19,462 bases of DNA from an uncultured Bacilli bacterium (GCA_934215405.1 CAKPZU010000024.1:1-19462); one strand, 5' to 3'; counted from the first letter of the stretch, positions 1 to 7,624 are shown. Notes: a model not told the origin generated them from the letters alone. Numbers and translations are program-made.

Positions 1-84
1 AAAAAATACTTATAGACCATCATTTTTGCATTTTCAAGGGCATTTTCGCCCCTTTTTGAGCAATTTCATAGCAAATCATCAGAC

Positions 85-118
85 CGAGTAACGGAGAACC
101 CGTTGCCCGATCTTTTTT
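85..118 (+). terminator. Rho-independent terminator of a gene left of the window
   Basis: A hairpin pairs 85-94 with 100-109 (CGAGTAACGG with CCGTTGCCCG, one mismatch plus one wobble, short loop) and is followed by a run of six T. A second, weaker GGGC/GCCC hairpin with a T run lies just upstream at about 36-57. Together they would isolate the gene at 195 from transcription entering from the left. Confidence 0.6.
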
Positions 119-139
119 ATTTGCAAGAGTAGTATTATG

Positions 140-169
140 TTGAAAAAAATATGAAAACTATGCTATAAT
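140..169 (+). promoter_or_regulatory. Extended -10 promoter of the gene at 195
   Basis: TTGAAA (140-145) is followed after 18 bp by TATAAT (164-169). A TG dinucleotide one base upstream of the -10 (161-162) makes it an extended -10. It lies about 25 bp before the start codon and directly after the upstream terminator, so the gene appears to be an independent transcription unit. Confidence 0.7.
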
Positions 170-194
170 ATAGAACACTCAAACAAAAGGAAAA

Positions 195-1400
195 ATGAAA
201 CATATTATGGGCATATTTGATATTTTCAAGAAAAGGAAACAGAACAAAGAGATAGGGGATACTTCAACGCAATCACTGGTGATCAACGATGCGAATAAAA
301 GCTTGGAAGTTATATTGGAGTCTTTTCCAACAGCAATCGATGAAACGCAAGGACATTTGGTCGAAATCATAGAGCCTTCCGTTTTGGCTCGAATAGATGC
401 GGTTATCCCGGCAGCGGCCGTTGCATGGGCTAACATTGCAAAAGCCGTTGGCAGTACGGGAGAAACGCTATATAAGGTTGTTTTGAAAAACGGCGGACAA
501 TTGGTAGATTCCCACGCCATCGCTGGAGCGAAAAGAGCCATGACAATGGGGAAGAACGGCATTGTCGAACACGCAAACCTATTAGAGGTGAATCCGTCCG
601 AACTTGGTAAAGTGGCGAATGTCGGCGCAACCATGTTCAGCGTAGCATCAATTATTGTTGGGCAATACTATATGCAACAGATCGACACAAAGATTGGCGC
701 AATATCGGATGAATTAAAAGGGATTGCGTCAACCCTTGATATTCAGTATAGAAGCCAAGCGGCATCGCTTATTGAGTCGGTTTACAATATCTCCAAATTC
801 CAAATGGATACCATAACCAACGAAGAACTGCGACTCCGTGAATTGGATAACATTCAAGAACTTCGAAAAGATTGTCAGACATTACTAAATCAAGCGGAGG
901 CTGAAATCGAGACGATTTTTGGAACGGAACAGCCGTCTTATGATAGTTATGCTTCGGCAATCAAGAAGATAGAGAAGTGGAGCCGTTACCAGTCCATCCT
1001 GGTGCAAGTGCTTGCACAAATCAATGAGTTGGACTTTGCTTTGAGTATGGGAGCAAAGACAAAAGAGCATTGCTATGGTTCGTTTGGACTACATACAAAA
1101 AGGTTGAACGAAATCCATACACAATTACTTTCTTGGCACAAAGAGCATTGCGAGCATTTGCAAATCGACATTGATGAAGAAAGACGCAAGAATACAGGGC
1201 TTTTCGCAAAGTTATTGGAGAAACCGATAACCGCTATAAAAGAAGAGTGGATGTATAAATCGCTCGATAAAGAAACGGTAACCTTAATTAAAAGCCAAAC
1301 TGCTGAGATGCAACAACTTTCCTATGATACAGACAATCCATTTGCGGAAGATGTTGTAATTGTTGTTCGAGGCGATAAAAAGTATTATTTAACAAAGTAA
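195..1400 (+). CDS. Unrecognised helical protein with hydrophobic segments, foreign composition
   Basis: I do not recognise a characterised family in this 401-residue protein. The N-terminus is basic (FKKRKQNK). Two Ala/Val/Ile-rich stretches follow, at about 69-89 and 140-160, either of which could be membrane-interacting. Then comes a long helical, charged region from about 160 to 260 that looks like a coiled coil, and a more polar C-terminal half. The start at 195 has an AAAGG site only 4 nt upstream. The Met at 207 is an alternative, but it lies 16 nt from that site. The gene has its own promoter and is closed by a strong hairpin terminator. It uses codons such as CGC, CCG, GCG and GGC that are rare in all its neighbours, and its G+C is clearly higher, which suggests recent acquisition. 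A role as a membrane-acting effector or toxin is possible but is only a guess from the hydrophobic-plus-coiled-coil layout. Confidence 0.8.
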   Translation: MKHIMGIFDIFKKRKQNKEIGDTSTQSLVINDANKSLEVILESFPTAIDETQGHLVEIIEPSVLARIDAVIPAAAVAWANIAKAVGSTGETLYKVVLKNGGQLVDSHAIAGAKRAMTMGKNGIVEHANLLEVNPSELGKVANVGATMFSVASIIVGQYYMQQIDTKIGAISDELKGIASTLDIQYRSQAASLIESVYNISKFQMDTITNEELRLRELDNIQELRKDCQTLLNQAEAEIETIFGTEQPSYDSYASAIKKIEKWSRYQSILVQVLAQINELDFALSMGAKTKEHCYGSFGLHTKRLNEIHTQLLSWHKEHCEHLQIDIDEERRKNTGLFAKLLEKPITAIKEEWMYKSLDKETVTLIKSQTAEMQQLSYDTDNPFAEDVVIVVRGDKKYYLTK

Positions 1401-1405
1401 AATAA

Positions 1406-1450
1406 AACGCGCTGTTTTGGAAAACCCAAATAGCGCGTTATCTTTATTTT
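1406..1450 (+). terminator. Strong Rho-independent terminator after the 195-1400 gene
   Basis: AACGCGCT (1406-1413) pairs perfectly with AGCGCGTT (1432-1439). The stem continues inward as GTTTTGG/CCCAAAT with one mismatch and one wobble, an AAAA loop and a T-rich tail. It is placed 5 nt after the stop codon. Confidence 0.85.
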
Positions 1451-1530
1451 CGGTCGACTTTTATAAGATCCACTTGTATTGGGCTTTTTTAGATGCGTAC
1501 TAAACACATGGACTGAAGTCTTAAAAAAAA
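1441..1530. other. Short gene-free stretch before the repeat array
   Basis: No ribosome binding site or credible ORF was found here. It has intermediate composition, between the G+C-rich upstream gene and the AT-rich downstream one, and may contain the boundary of the foreign segment. Confidence 0.4.
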
Positions 1531-1622
1531 TATTGGTTAATTTAATATTAAAATGTTGGTCAGTTATATTAAGAAATATTGGTCAGTTTTGTTGAAACAT
1601 ATTGGTCAGTTTGTATAATGTT
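1531..1622 (+). repeat. Four tandem 23-bp repeats, core TATTGGTCAGTT, overlapping the next gene's promoter
   Basis: Copies start at 1531, 1554, 1577 and 1600, exactly 23 bp apart. The conserved half is TATTGGTCAGTT: copies 3 and 4 are identical over 12 bp, copy 2 has one change (TGTTGGTCAGTT), and copy 1 is diverged (TATTGGTTAATT). The other 11 bp of each unit are AT-rich and variable. The core of copy 4 lies inside the -35/-10 spacer and copy 3 covers the -35, so a protein bound here would affect transcription. It is read as an operator array for the ATPase gene at 1652. Confidence 0.8.
1592..1619 (+). promoter_or_regulatory. Promoter of the DUF4143 ATPase gene, embedded in the repeats
   Basis: TTGAAA (1592-1597), a 16-bp spacer and TATAAT (1614-1619). 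The spacer contains the whole conserved core of repeat copy 4. The start codon lies 33 bp further on, preceded by AAGGAG at 1635-1640. Confidence 0.7.
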
Positions 1623-1651
1623 TATATAATTAACAAGGAGAATAGTACTAT

Positions 1652-2941
1652 ATGGAAAAAATTGCTAACAAATCAAATTATAAACCTAGAATTATTGATT
1701 CAATAATAGAAAAAAATTTAAGAATATTTGGTGCTATTTTAATTGAGGGGCCAAAATGGTGTGGGAAAACATGGACATCATCATATCATGCTAAAAGTGA
1801 TTTTTTTGTCGGTGACCCAAAAGGAAATTTTTCAAATAGAGAACTTGCAAAAATGGAACCATACACAGTATTAAAAGGGGATACTCCACGTCTAATTGAT
1901 GAATGGCAAGAAGTTTTGTCATTATGGGATGCAACAAGAGCATTTGTTGATGAAAATGAAAAAAAAGGACAAATTATACTTACTGGCTCTTCAACTCCTG
2001 CAATTAAAGGCGTTTTGCATAGTGGGACTGGCAGAATTAAAAATATTAGAATGAACACAATGTCTTTATTTGAATCTAATGATTCAACAGGAGAAATATC
2101 TTTAAAGGATTTATGCGAAAATAAATTTGTGCCAAAAATATTAAAAGAAACAAATCTTGAAAAATTAGCATATTTAATAGTTCGTGGAGGTTGGCCTGGA
2201 AATATTGACGCCTTAGATGATGAATGTGATGAATTAACTATAAGCTATATGGAAAATGTCATAAAAACTGATTTAAAAAGATTAGATCAAGATATAGATT
2301 ACAATGAACAAAAAGCTAAGCTTATTCTTAAATCTTTGGCAAGAAATGAATCAACAACAGCATCTAATCAAAGTATATTAAGAGATATCATTGAAAATGA
2401 TCATAGTTCAATAAGCAAAAACACTTTAGTAAAATACCTAAATGCATTTAATAGAATGTTTTTATTTAATAACCAAAAACCTTTTTCAACAAATGTAAGA
2501 TCATCACTTAGAGTTAAGCAAATGGAAAAAAGGCATTTTTCAGATCCTGCAATGGCAGCAGCAATGCTAAAACTAACTCCAAAGAAGATGATGAATGATT
2601 TAAATACCTTTGGATTTTTATTTGAGGGACTAGTCGAAAGAGACTTAGCAATTTATGCTCAAGCTATGAATGCTAGAATATATCATTATCAAGATTATAA
2701 CGATAATGAAATTGATACAGTTATCGAACTTGATGATGGTTCTTGGTGTGCAATTGAAATTAAGCTTGGTCTTAATAAAGCTAAAGAGGCTTCAAATAAT
2801 TTAATTAAAGTATGTAATGATATAGTTAAAAATGGTGGAAAAGAGCCATTATTAAAATGTGTTATATATGGTGTTGGAAATATAGCATATAAGGATGAAA
2901 ATGGTGTGTACATATTTCCTATCACTGCATTAAAAGATTAA
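1652..2941 (+). CDS. AAA-family ATPase, DUF4143 type, with PD-(D/E)XK-like C-terminus
   Basis: The 429-residue protein has the usual length and layout of the AAA_14/DUF4143 family, which is widespread, often multi-copy and of uncertain function. Visible motifs are a Walker A GPKWCGKT (33-40), a Walker B LIDEWQ (81-86), a sensor-1-like ILTGSS (109-114) and a possible Arg finger in GTGR (R128). A helical winged-helix-like section follows at about 215-270. The C-terminal DUF4143 part contains FEGLVE (324-329), EID (353-355) and EIK (369-371). This fits the D...ExK pattern of a restriction-endonuclease-like fold, which in this family may be inactive. An AAGGAG site lies 11 nt before ATG. Its AT-rich codon use matches the host rather than the upstream gene. 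The gene is transcribed from a promoter inside a 23-bp repeat array and abuts a truncated acetyltransferase gene. Confidence 0.9.
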   Translation: MEKIANKSNYKPRIIDSIIEKNLRIFGAILIEGPKWCGKTWTSSYHAKSDFFVGDPKGNFSNRELAKMEPYTVLKGDTPRLIDEWQEVLSLWDATRAFVDENEKKGQIILTGSSTPAIKGVLHSGTGRIKNIRMNTMSLFESNDSTGEISLKDLCENKFVPKILKETNLEKLAYLIVRGGWPGNIDALDDECDELTISYMENVIKTDLKRLDQDIDYNEQKAKLILKSLARNESTTASNQSILRDIIENDHSSISKNTLVKYLNAFNRMFLFNNQKPFSTNVRSSLRVKQMEKRHFSDPAMAAAMLKLTPKKMMNDLNTFGFLFEGLVERDLAIYAQAMNARIYHYQDYNDNEIDTVIELDDGSWCAIEIKLGLNKAKEASNNLIKVCNDIVKNGGKEPLLKCVIYGVGNIAYKDENGVYIFPITALKD

Positions 2942-2958
2942 TCACTATTTATTAATAA

Positions 2959-3511
2959 AAATCTACTCAAAACGTAATAATTGGTGATTATACTTATTAT
3001 AATTGCACTAAAGATCCAAACAATTTTGAAAAAGATTGTATTACCTATCACTATGACTTTTTAAAAGATAAATTAATTATCGGAAAAATTTGTTCGCTTG
3101 GTGAAAATATTAAGTTTTTAATGAATGCTGCTAATCATAATTTCAATGCTATTTCTACATATCCATTTACTGCTATATTAAATGATAGTAACAAAATAAA
3201 TACAAAACATTTAAATGAATTGCCTAATAAAGGAGATACTGTAATTGGAAATGATGTATGGATTGGCGAAAACGTTACAATTTTACCAGGAGTACATATT
3301 GGAGATGGTGCTATAATTGGAGCTAATTCTGTAGTAAGTAAGGATGTAAAGCCATATAGTATTGTTGCTGGTAATCCTATTAAAGAAATAAAAAAAAGAT
3401 TTAATGATGAACAAATAAAAATTCTTGAAAATATTAAATGGTGGTGATAAAATACTTAATAATTTAGATGTTATTTTAAGTAATGATATTGAAAAATTAA
3501 AAGATTTATAG
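2959..3511 (+). pseudogene. Vat/CatB-type xenobiotic acetyltransferase remnant, 5'-truncated and frameshifted
   Basis: Read in frame from 2959, the translation starts directly in the conserved N-terminal part of the family (VIIGDYTYY), with no start codon or ribosome binding site. Two stop codons (2953-2958) lie just upstream, so roughly the first 20 residues are gone. Family hallmarks follow: YHYDFL, LIIGKICSLG, FLMNAANHNF, STYPF, and hexapeptide-repeat left-handed beta-helix segments such as VIGNDVWIGENVTILPGV. The frame ends at a TGA (3445-3447) right after KWW. Shifting by one base restores a normal family C-terminus (DKILNNL... SNDIEKLKDL) to TAG at 3509-3511. An in-frame ATG at 3121 would give only a 108-residue fragment lacking much of the active-site region. 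Members of this family acetylate streptogramins or chloramphenicol; this copy is very probably inactive. Confidence 0.85.
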
Positions 3512-3539
3512 GAGGCTTTATTATATGCTCTTTGCCTAA
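3510..3539 (+). promoter_or_regulatory. AGGAGG site plus four-codon ORF just before the TPR-like gene
   Basis: A full AGGAGG (3510-3515) overlaps the stop codon of the acetyltransferase remnant. It sits 9 nt before an ATG at 3525, whose ORF reads M-L-F-A-stop (TAA 3537-3539). This ORF is in the same frame as the downstream gene, whose usable ATG follows 6 nt later at 3546. It is either a nonsense mutation in codon 5 of the original gene or a minimal leader ORF that permits reinitiation. Confidence 0.55.
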
Positions 3540-3545
3540 TTTAAA

Positions 3546-4367
3546 ATGAATAAATTTGAAAGAAATCCTAAAAAATATATGAAAAAACAATGCCATTTTT
3601 TATTAGAAAAAGGATTTCATTTTAAAGTATCTAATTGTAATGCTGAGTATTGCTTTGAATTTTATTTAAATGAAACACATATTTACTTTTATTATGAAAA
3701 TGAATATGTTGATTGTTGTTTTGAAAATGCTAATACAACTAAAACTAATTTAACAAATATAGTAGGTAATCTTCCAGCATTTTTTGACAAATCAACTAAT
3801 ATGGAAAAAATGAATTATTTAATTAATTTAGTTCATAAAAACTTAAATTTAATTGATATTAGAAAGTTAACTAAATTAGAGCAAGCATTAAAATTATCAA
3901 AAGAAAAGAAGCATATGGAAGCTTATCCAATTTATGAAGAACTTTATAATAAAAACAAAAATGCTACAAACGCATTTAATCTTTTTCAATGTGCTGTTTA
4001 TTGTGGCAAAAAGGATGTTGAAGAAAAGCTTTATAGCAAGTTAAAGAATTATGCTCCAAAAAGAACAAAAGATCCAATAGAATTAAGTGGTTGCTTTGTA
4101 AGATTTTATTATGGCATTATTCTTTGTGAGACTAAACGAAATGATGAAGCTATTGAAATAATAGATTATTTAATAGATGTTATATCACATTATAAAATTA
4201 CTGATCCAACTTTCTTATATATTAGAGGTGTCCCAACTGCCTCAATGATAAAAGACTTAATCGAAAAAGTTTTTGTTAATGATAATACTAAATTAAATGA
4301 ATACTTAAAAAAATTAAAGGCTAATGTTGATAAAGACACTTTAAAATATGAATTAAAAAATTATTAG
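3546..4367 (+). CDS. Hypothetical protein with TPR-like helical repeats
   Basis: The 273-residue protein is not assigned to a named family. Residues 1-70 look like a small alpha/beta domain rich in Phe and Tyr (FYLNETHIYFYY). From about residue 105 it is helical with TPR-like spacing, for example ALKLSKEKKHMEAYPIYEEL and the following NATNAFNLFQCAVYCG, and again at FYYGIILCETKRNDEAIEII. No signal peptide or membrane segment is seen, so it is probably a cytoplasmic scaffold or partner-binding protein. ATG 3546 has no close ribosome binding site of its own. The strong AGGAGG 31 nt upstream serves an in-frame ATG at 3525 that is cut by TAA at codon 5. The gene may therefore be translated by reinitiation, or may be an early pseudogene. 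Confidence 0.65.
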   Translation: MNKFERNPKKYMKKQCHFLLEKGFHFKVSNCNAEYCFEFYLNETHIYFYYENEYVDCCFENANTTKTNLTNIVGNLPAFFDKSTNMEKMNYLINLVHKNLNLIDIRKLTKLEQALKLSKEKKHMEAYPIYEELYNKNKNATNAFNLFQCAVYCGKKDVEEKLYSKLKNYAPKRTKDPIELSGCFVRFYYGIILCETKRNDEAIEIIDYLIDVISHYKITDPTFLYIRGVPTASMIKDLIEKVFVNDNTKLNEYLKKLKANVDKDTLKYELKNY

Positions 4368-4482
4368 TTTACTTATTAACTTTGATTAATTACTAAATTG
4401 TTTATATATTTACAGTTTTCCTTAAAAATTTATATAATATTATTTAAATTCATCATTTCATTAGATATTTATTGAATAAAAC

Positions 4483-4535
4483 AAGGCATATTATCGGAAT
4501 AATTCTTTTTCATTGAATATGTCTTTTTATTTTGC
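4483..4535 (+). terminator. Possible terminator after the TPR-like gene
   Basis: AAGGCATATT (4483-4492) pairs with AATATGTCTT (4516-4525) over 10 bp including one wobble, followed by TTTATTTT. The loop is long (23 nt), so the call is moderate. The 115 bases before it hold nothing I recognise. Confidence 0.45.
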
Positions 4536-4541
4536 TAAAAT
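4513..4541 (+). promoter_or_regulatory. Candidate promoter of the large lipoprotein gene
   Basis: TTGAAT (4513-4518), a 17-bp spacer and TAAAAT (4536-4541), with an extended TG at 4533-4534. It overlaps the right arm of the preceding hairpin. The start codon is 28 bp downstream with AGGAGG at 4557-4562. Confidence 0.4.
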
Positions 4542-4568
4542 TAGGCGTATATTTTTAGGAGGAAAAAC

Positions 4569-6839
4569 ATGAAAAAAGGAATATTTTTATTATCAACATT
4601 ATTTGCTTCATCTTTAACAATTAGTCTTGCTTCATGTGGTGTTCAAGATAATTCTCAATCAGATAGTTCTACAACTCAAGAATCTTCTTCATCAATTGAG
4701 GAAAGTTCTAGTCAAGTAACATCATCTGATTCAAGTTCATCAAGTGAAACTGATGCTTCAAAACAAACAATATTAAAGCTATTAAAAGATTTAAAAACAC
4801 AAAGCTATACGCTTTCTTATACGATTAATGGAATGTCATATGATGATGTAATCACAGATGAGTATTTCTACATTGGTTATTTAAATACAGGGTCATTGTT
4901 ACTTAATACAATTTCAGCAACGACTAAATATGCATATGATTTTAGGATTACTGATTCTAAGTTTGTTTTAAAAGGACAATCTTTTAATGAAGAATATACA
5001 CTTCAAGGACAAACCAAATTAAAAAAGTACAACTTTTTAAAAGATTTAAACGTTTTAGAAAGTGATATTGAAGAAAGCGATGGAACATATGAAATATATG
5101 ATTCAACTATTGTAGAAGCCTTTACAAATCAACTTGATTTTTCAGGAATTGATCATCTTGAATTAAAACTTAATAAATATGATGATTTAATAGTAAGGCT
5201 TATGGCATTTGACCAAGTAACTAATAAATTTTATTGCCCTGATGCTGGTGAAATAACAATTAATAATATTGGTGTATCATCTTTAACCATTGTTGATGAT
5301 TTTATTAAAAGCTATAAAATGCCAACAACTACATTAAGTGGTAAGGGAGATAATTTATTTAATAATGTTTCATATGTATCAGCAATATATGATTTTATAC
5401 TAGATTATAACGTGGCTTATCAAATAAAAACAACTAACTTAGATATATCAAATAATTATGTCCGTATAGTTGATACAACAACTGATAATGTTTCAAATTC
5501 TTATACATTTGAAGTGGAAGATGATAAAGAAACATTAAACATTGTAGGTGTTGATGGAACAAATAGTATTGTAAAACAAAAAACAACAAAAAAATATCAA
5601 GATTTTGGCTTTATCAATAAAGATGGCTTTGAATTAGATAAATTTGCCAAATTATCTAATGATGATACATACTATTCTTATCTTGGTGATAATGCCTCAA
5701 ACATTGCTTATTCAATTACTCAAGATTCACAAATCTATGAATGGAAGGTGCAAGATATTAAAGCCATTGAAGAAAATGGTAAAATAGTTCAATTGGACTT
5801 TTTCACTGGCATTTTACAAGATAGAACTACTGGAAAATATTTTTATAGATGGATTAATACTAAAGTTTTAGATACACCAAATAATATTGAAAACATAATT
5901 CAAAAAACACCATCAGAAGATGATGTGCAAATAAATAATATTCTTTCTCATTTGAATCAAGATAATTCTATATTTAAAGTTACACAAACTGATACAGCTT
6001 GGGAAGGAACTAGAAAGATTGAATATACTAAAGGTAATGGTTTCTATTTAAAAAAATATTTAGTTATTAATGGTGATGAAACAACATCTTTTGAACGCTT
6101 AGCAGAAGGATATTATGAAAAAGACGGAAAAATTTATTCATTTACTTTTGATGAAAATAACAATGTTACTATAAATAAAAATCCATCATCTAAATCATGG
6201 AAGGAAATAGTAGGCTTTAATATTTCAAGTAGTGTTTTAAAATTAAATGATAATAAACTTACAAGCTATGGTGATATTATTAATATTGGTAGTTCATTAG
6301 CCTTTGTAGATAACCCTTTAACAATTGATTCTTCATCTGTTGAATTTACTATTGAAAATGATAAAATTGTTTCATTAGATTGTGCTTATACTGGTGGACT
6401 TGAAAATATCACATTTACTTATGATGAGCAAACTTTAGATGCTTCTTTAAAGAAAGCATTAGATGATAAAATTAATCCATCATCTCAAGATGCATTAAAA
6501 ACTTGGAATGATTACGAGTCTGACACTATTATTTTAGCTTTAATTAAAGCATATGGCGAAGAATTTGCTAACAAGGTCCCTTATTTATATAGCGAAAAAT
6601 TAAAAAATGATAAAAACACATTTGATGGCTATTATTATAATTATGAAGAAGAGCCTTACTACTTTATCATTACATTAAATGTAATTGATTATGAATATTC
6701 AAATGAATATAAAGCATATCTTTTAGCTTTAGGATATAGTGAAGCTTCAACTAATGTATTTGTTAAAGATGATATAAAAATTGAAATTGTTAATAATGAA
6801 GATAATTGTGAATTTTTACATATCTATAAAATAGCATAA
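4569..6839 (+). CDS. Large surface lipoprotein with Ser-rich linker, function unknown
   Basis: The 756-residue precursor begins with a lipoprotein signal peptide: a basic MKK, a hydrophobic core and the lipobox L-A-S-C, with Cys23 as the lipidation site. A Ser/Thr/Glu-rich linker follows at about 29-62 and then a large, acidic, beta-rich extracellular region. Two parts of that region begin similarly: a helix followed by a hydrophobic/polar alternating strand, at about residues 66-85 (ILKLLKDLKTQSYTLSYTI) and 460-480 (ILSHLNQDNSIFKVTQT). A duplicated LolA-like or solute-binding-like fold is possible but not proven. The ATG is fixed by AGGAGG 6 nt upstream. The gene is monocistronic, with a candidate promoter before it and a strong hairpin after it. 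Such Ser-linker lipoproteins are common on gut Bacilli and sit on the outer face of the membrane. Confidence 0.85.
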   Translation: MKKGIFLLSTLFASSLTISLASCGVQDNSQSDSSTTQESSSSIEESSSQVTSSDSSSSSETDASKQTILKLLKDLKTQSYTLSYTINGMSYDDVITDEYFYIGYLNTGSLLLNTISATTKYAYDFRITDSKFVLKGQSFNEEYTLQGQTKLKKYNFLKDLNVLESDIEESDGTYEIYDSTIVEAFTNQLDFSGIDHLELKLNKYDDLIVRLMAFDQVTNKFYCPDAGEITINNIGVSSLTIVDDFIKSYKMPTTTLSGKGDNLFNNVSYVSAIYDFILDYNVAYQIKTTNLDISNNYVRIVDTTTDNVSNSYTFEVEDDKETLNIVGVDGTNSIVKQKTTKKYQDFGFINKDGFELDKFAKLSNDDTYYSYLGDNASNIAYSITQDSQIYEWKVQDIKAIEENGKIVQLDFFTGILQDRTTGKYFYRWINTKVLDTPNNIENIIQKTPSEDDVQINNILSHLNQDNSIFKVTQTDTAWEGTRKIEYTKGNGFYLKKYLVINGDETTSFERLAEGYYEKDGKIYSFTFDENNNVTINKNPSSKSWKEIVGFNISSSVLKLNDNKLTSYGDIINIGSSLAFVDNPLTIDSSSVEFTIENDKIVSLDCAYTGGLENITFTYDEQTLDASLKKALDDKINPSSQDALKTWNDYESDTIILALIKAYGEEFANKVPYLYSEKLKNDKNTFDGYYYNYEEEPYYFIITLNVIDYEYSNEYKAYLLALGYSEASTNVFVKDDIKIEIVNNEDNCEFLHIYKIA

Positions 6840-6848
6840 TTAAAAGGA

Positions 6849-6904
6849 AAAAGGGGATGTTTAAAAACCTATAAATAAAATGGTTTTTCATCCTCTTTTC
6901 GTTT
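6849..6904 (+). terminator. Rho-independent terminator after the large lipoprotein gene
   Basis: A long hairpin is formed by AAAAGGGGATG (6849-6859) with CATCCTCTTTT (6889-6899), and inside it AAAAACC with GGTTTTT, separated by a three-base bulge. T-rich bases follow. Confidence 0.75.
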
Positions 6905-6960
6905 GCATTAAATATTTTTTCTTTTTTGATTGGGGCAATTTAATTATACCAAATGCACGC

Positions 6961-7009
6961 TTTCAAACAAAATGCAGTTTCAAACTTAAAAACTGCGTTT
7001 TATTTGAAA
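6961..7009. terminator. Long hairpin, probable bidirectional terminator
   Basis: TTTCAAACAAAATGCAGTTT (6961-6980) pairs with the complementary arm at 6990-7009, 20 positions with one mismatch and one wobble, around a 9-nt loop. The G+C core is flanked by T runs on both strands, so it could stop tag transcription from the right and any read-through from the left. Two direct TTTCAAAC copies lie at 6961 and 6978. Confidence 0.6.
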
Positions 7010-7072
7010 ATTTGCGACTTTTTAGACTAATTATGTTATTTTGTATTTAATAATACAAAATATGTGATGAGT

Positions 7073-7624
7073 TTATTCTCCATCGCACTTTTTGTATAAA
7101 AAGCATTCCTTTTCATGAGAATTAATAATTCCAACTGCTTGAAGATAAGAATAAATAATTATACTACCAACAAACTTCATTTTCCTTTTTGCTAAATCAA
7201 GTGAAATTTTATCTGATAAAGGAGATTTTGTTAAATTAGTTTCATAATAAATTTTACCATTTGTAAATGTTTTTAAATAATTATAAAATGAACCATATTC
7301 ATTACAAATTTCTTTAAATATTTTAGCATTATTTATACTAGCTGTTATTTTTAATTTATTTCTAATAATATCCTTATTCTTAATTAATTCATTTATTTTA
7401 GTTTCATCATATGAAACAACCTTATTAATATCAAAACAATCATATGCTTTTTTAAAGGCTTCTCTTTTATTTAAAACACATTGCCAAGAAAGACCTGCTT
7501 GAAATGATTCTAAAATTAGCATTTCAAATAAATAAGAATCATCTATGTTTAAAACACCCCATTCAAAATCATGGTAGTCAACATATTTTTTATTAGCTAA
7601 ATTACACCATTTGCATCTATTCAT
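7073..7624 (-). CDS. tag: DNA-3-methyladenine glycosylase I
   Basis: The 183-residue protein has the length of the Tag family, which excises 3-methyladenine from alkylated DNA to start base-excision repair. The zinc ligands typical of Tag are present: Cys4 and His18 near the N-terminus (MNRCKW, DYHDFEWG), and His170 and Cys174 near the C-terminus (HEKEC). The catalytic/base-binding Glu corresponds to E39 in LESFQAGLSW, the family signature, and KFVGSIIIYSYLQAVGIIN is the conserved C-terminal block. The start codon overlaps the stop of the ogt gene (ATGA at 7621-7624), so the two are translationally coupled. It is the last gene of a run that starts at the tetR remnant. A long hairpin at 6961-7009 ends the unit. 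Confidence 0.95.
   Translation of the reverse strand: MNRCKWCNLANKKYVDYHDFEWGVLNIDDSYLFEMLILESFQAGLSWQCVLNKREAFKKAYDCFDINKVVSYDETKINELIKNKDIIRNKLKITASINNAKIFKEICNEYGSFYNYLKTFTNGKIYYETNLTKSPLSDKISLDLAKRKMKFVGSIIIYSYLQAVGIINSHEKECFLYKKCDGE

Noticed and set aside
179..634. Minus-strand ORF under the 195-1400 gene
   Set aside because: It is the antisense shadow of a G+C-richer gene that has its own promoter, ribosome binding site and terminator.
1441..1530. Possible transposase remnant in the gap before the repeats
   Set aside because: Short open stretches exist on the minus strand, but none shows a recognisable transposase motif or terminal inverted repeats.
1531..1622. CRISPR-like repeat array
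   Set aside because: The units are directly adjacent 23-mers with no unique spacers of normal length, only four copies, and they coincide with a promoter.
3121..3447. Complete small acetyltransferase starting at ATG 3121
   Set aside because: Conserved family sequence continues in frame upstream to 2959, and the C-terminus continues in another frame to 3511, so this is a fragment of a pseudogene.
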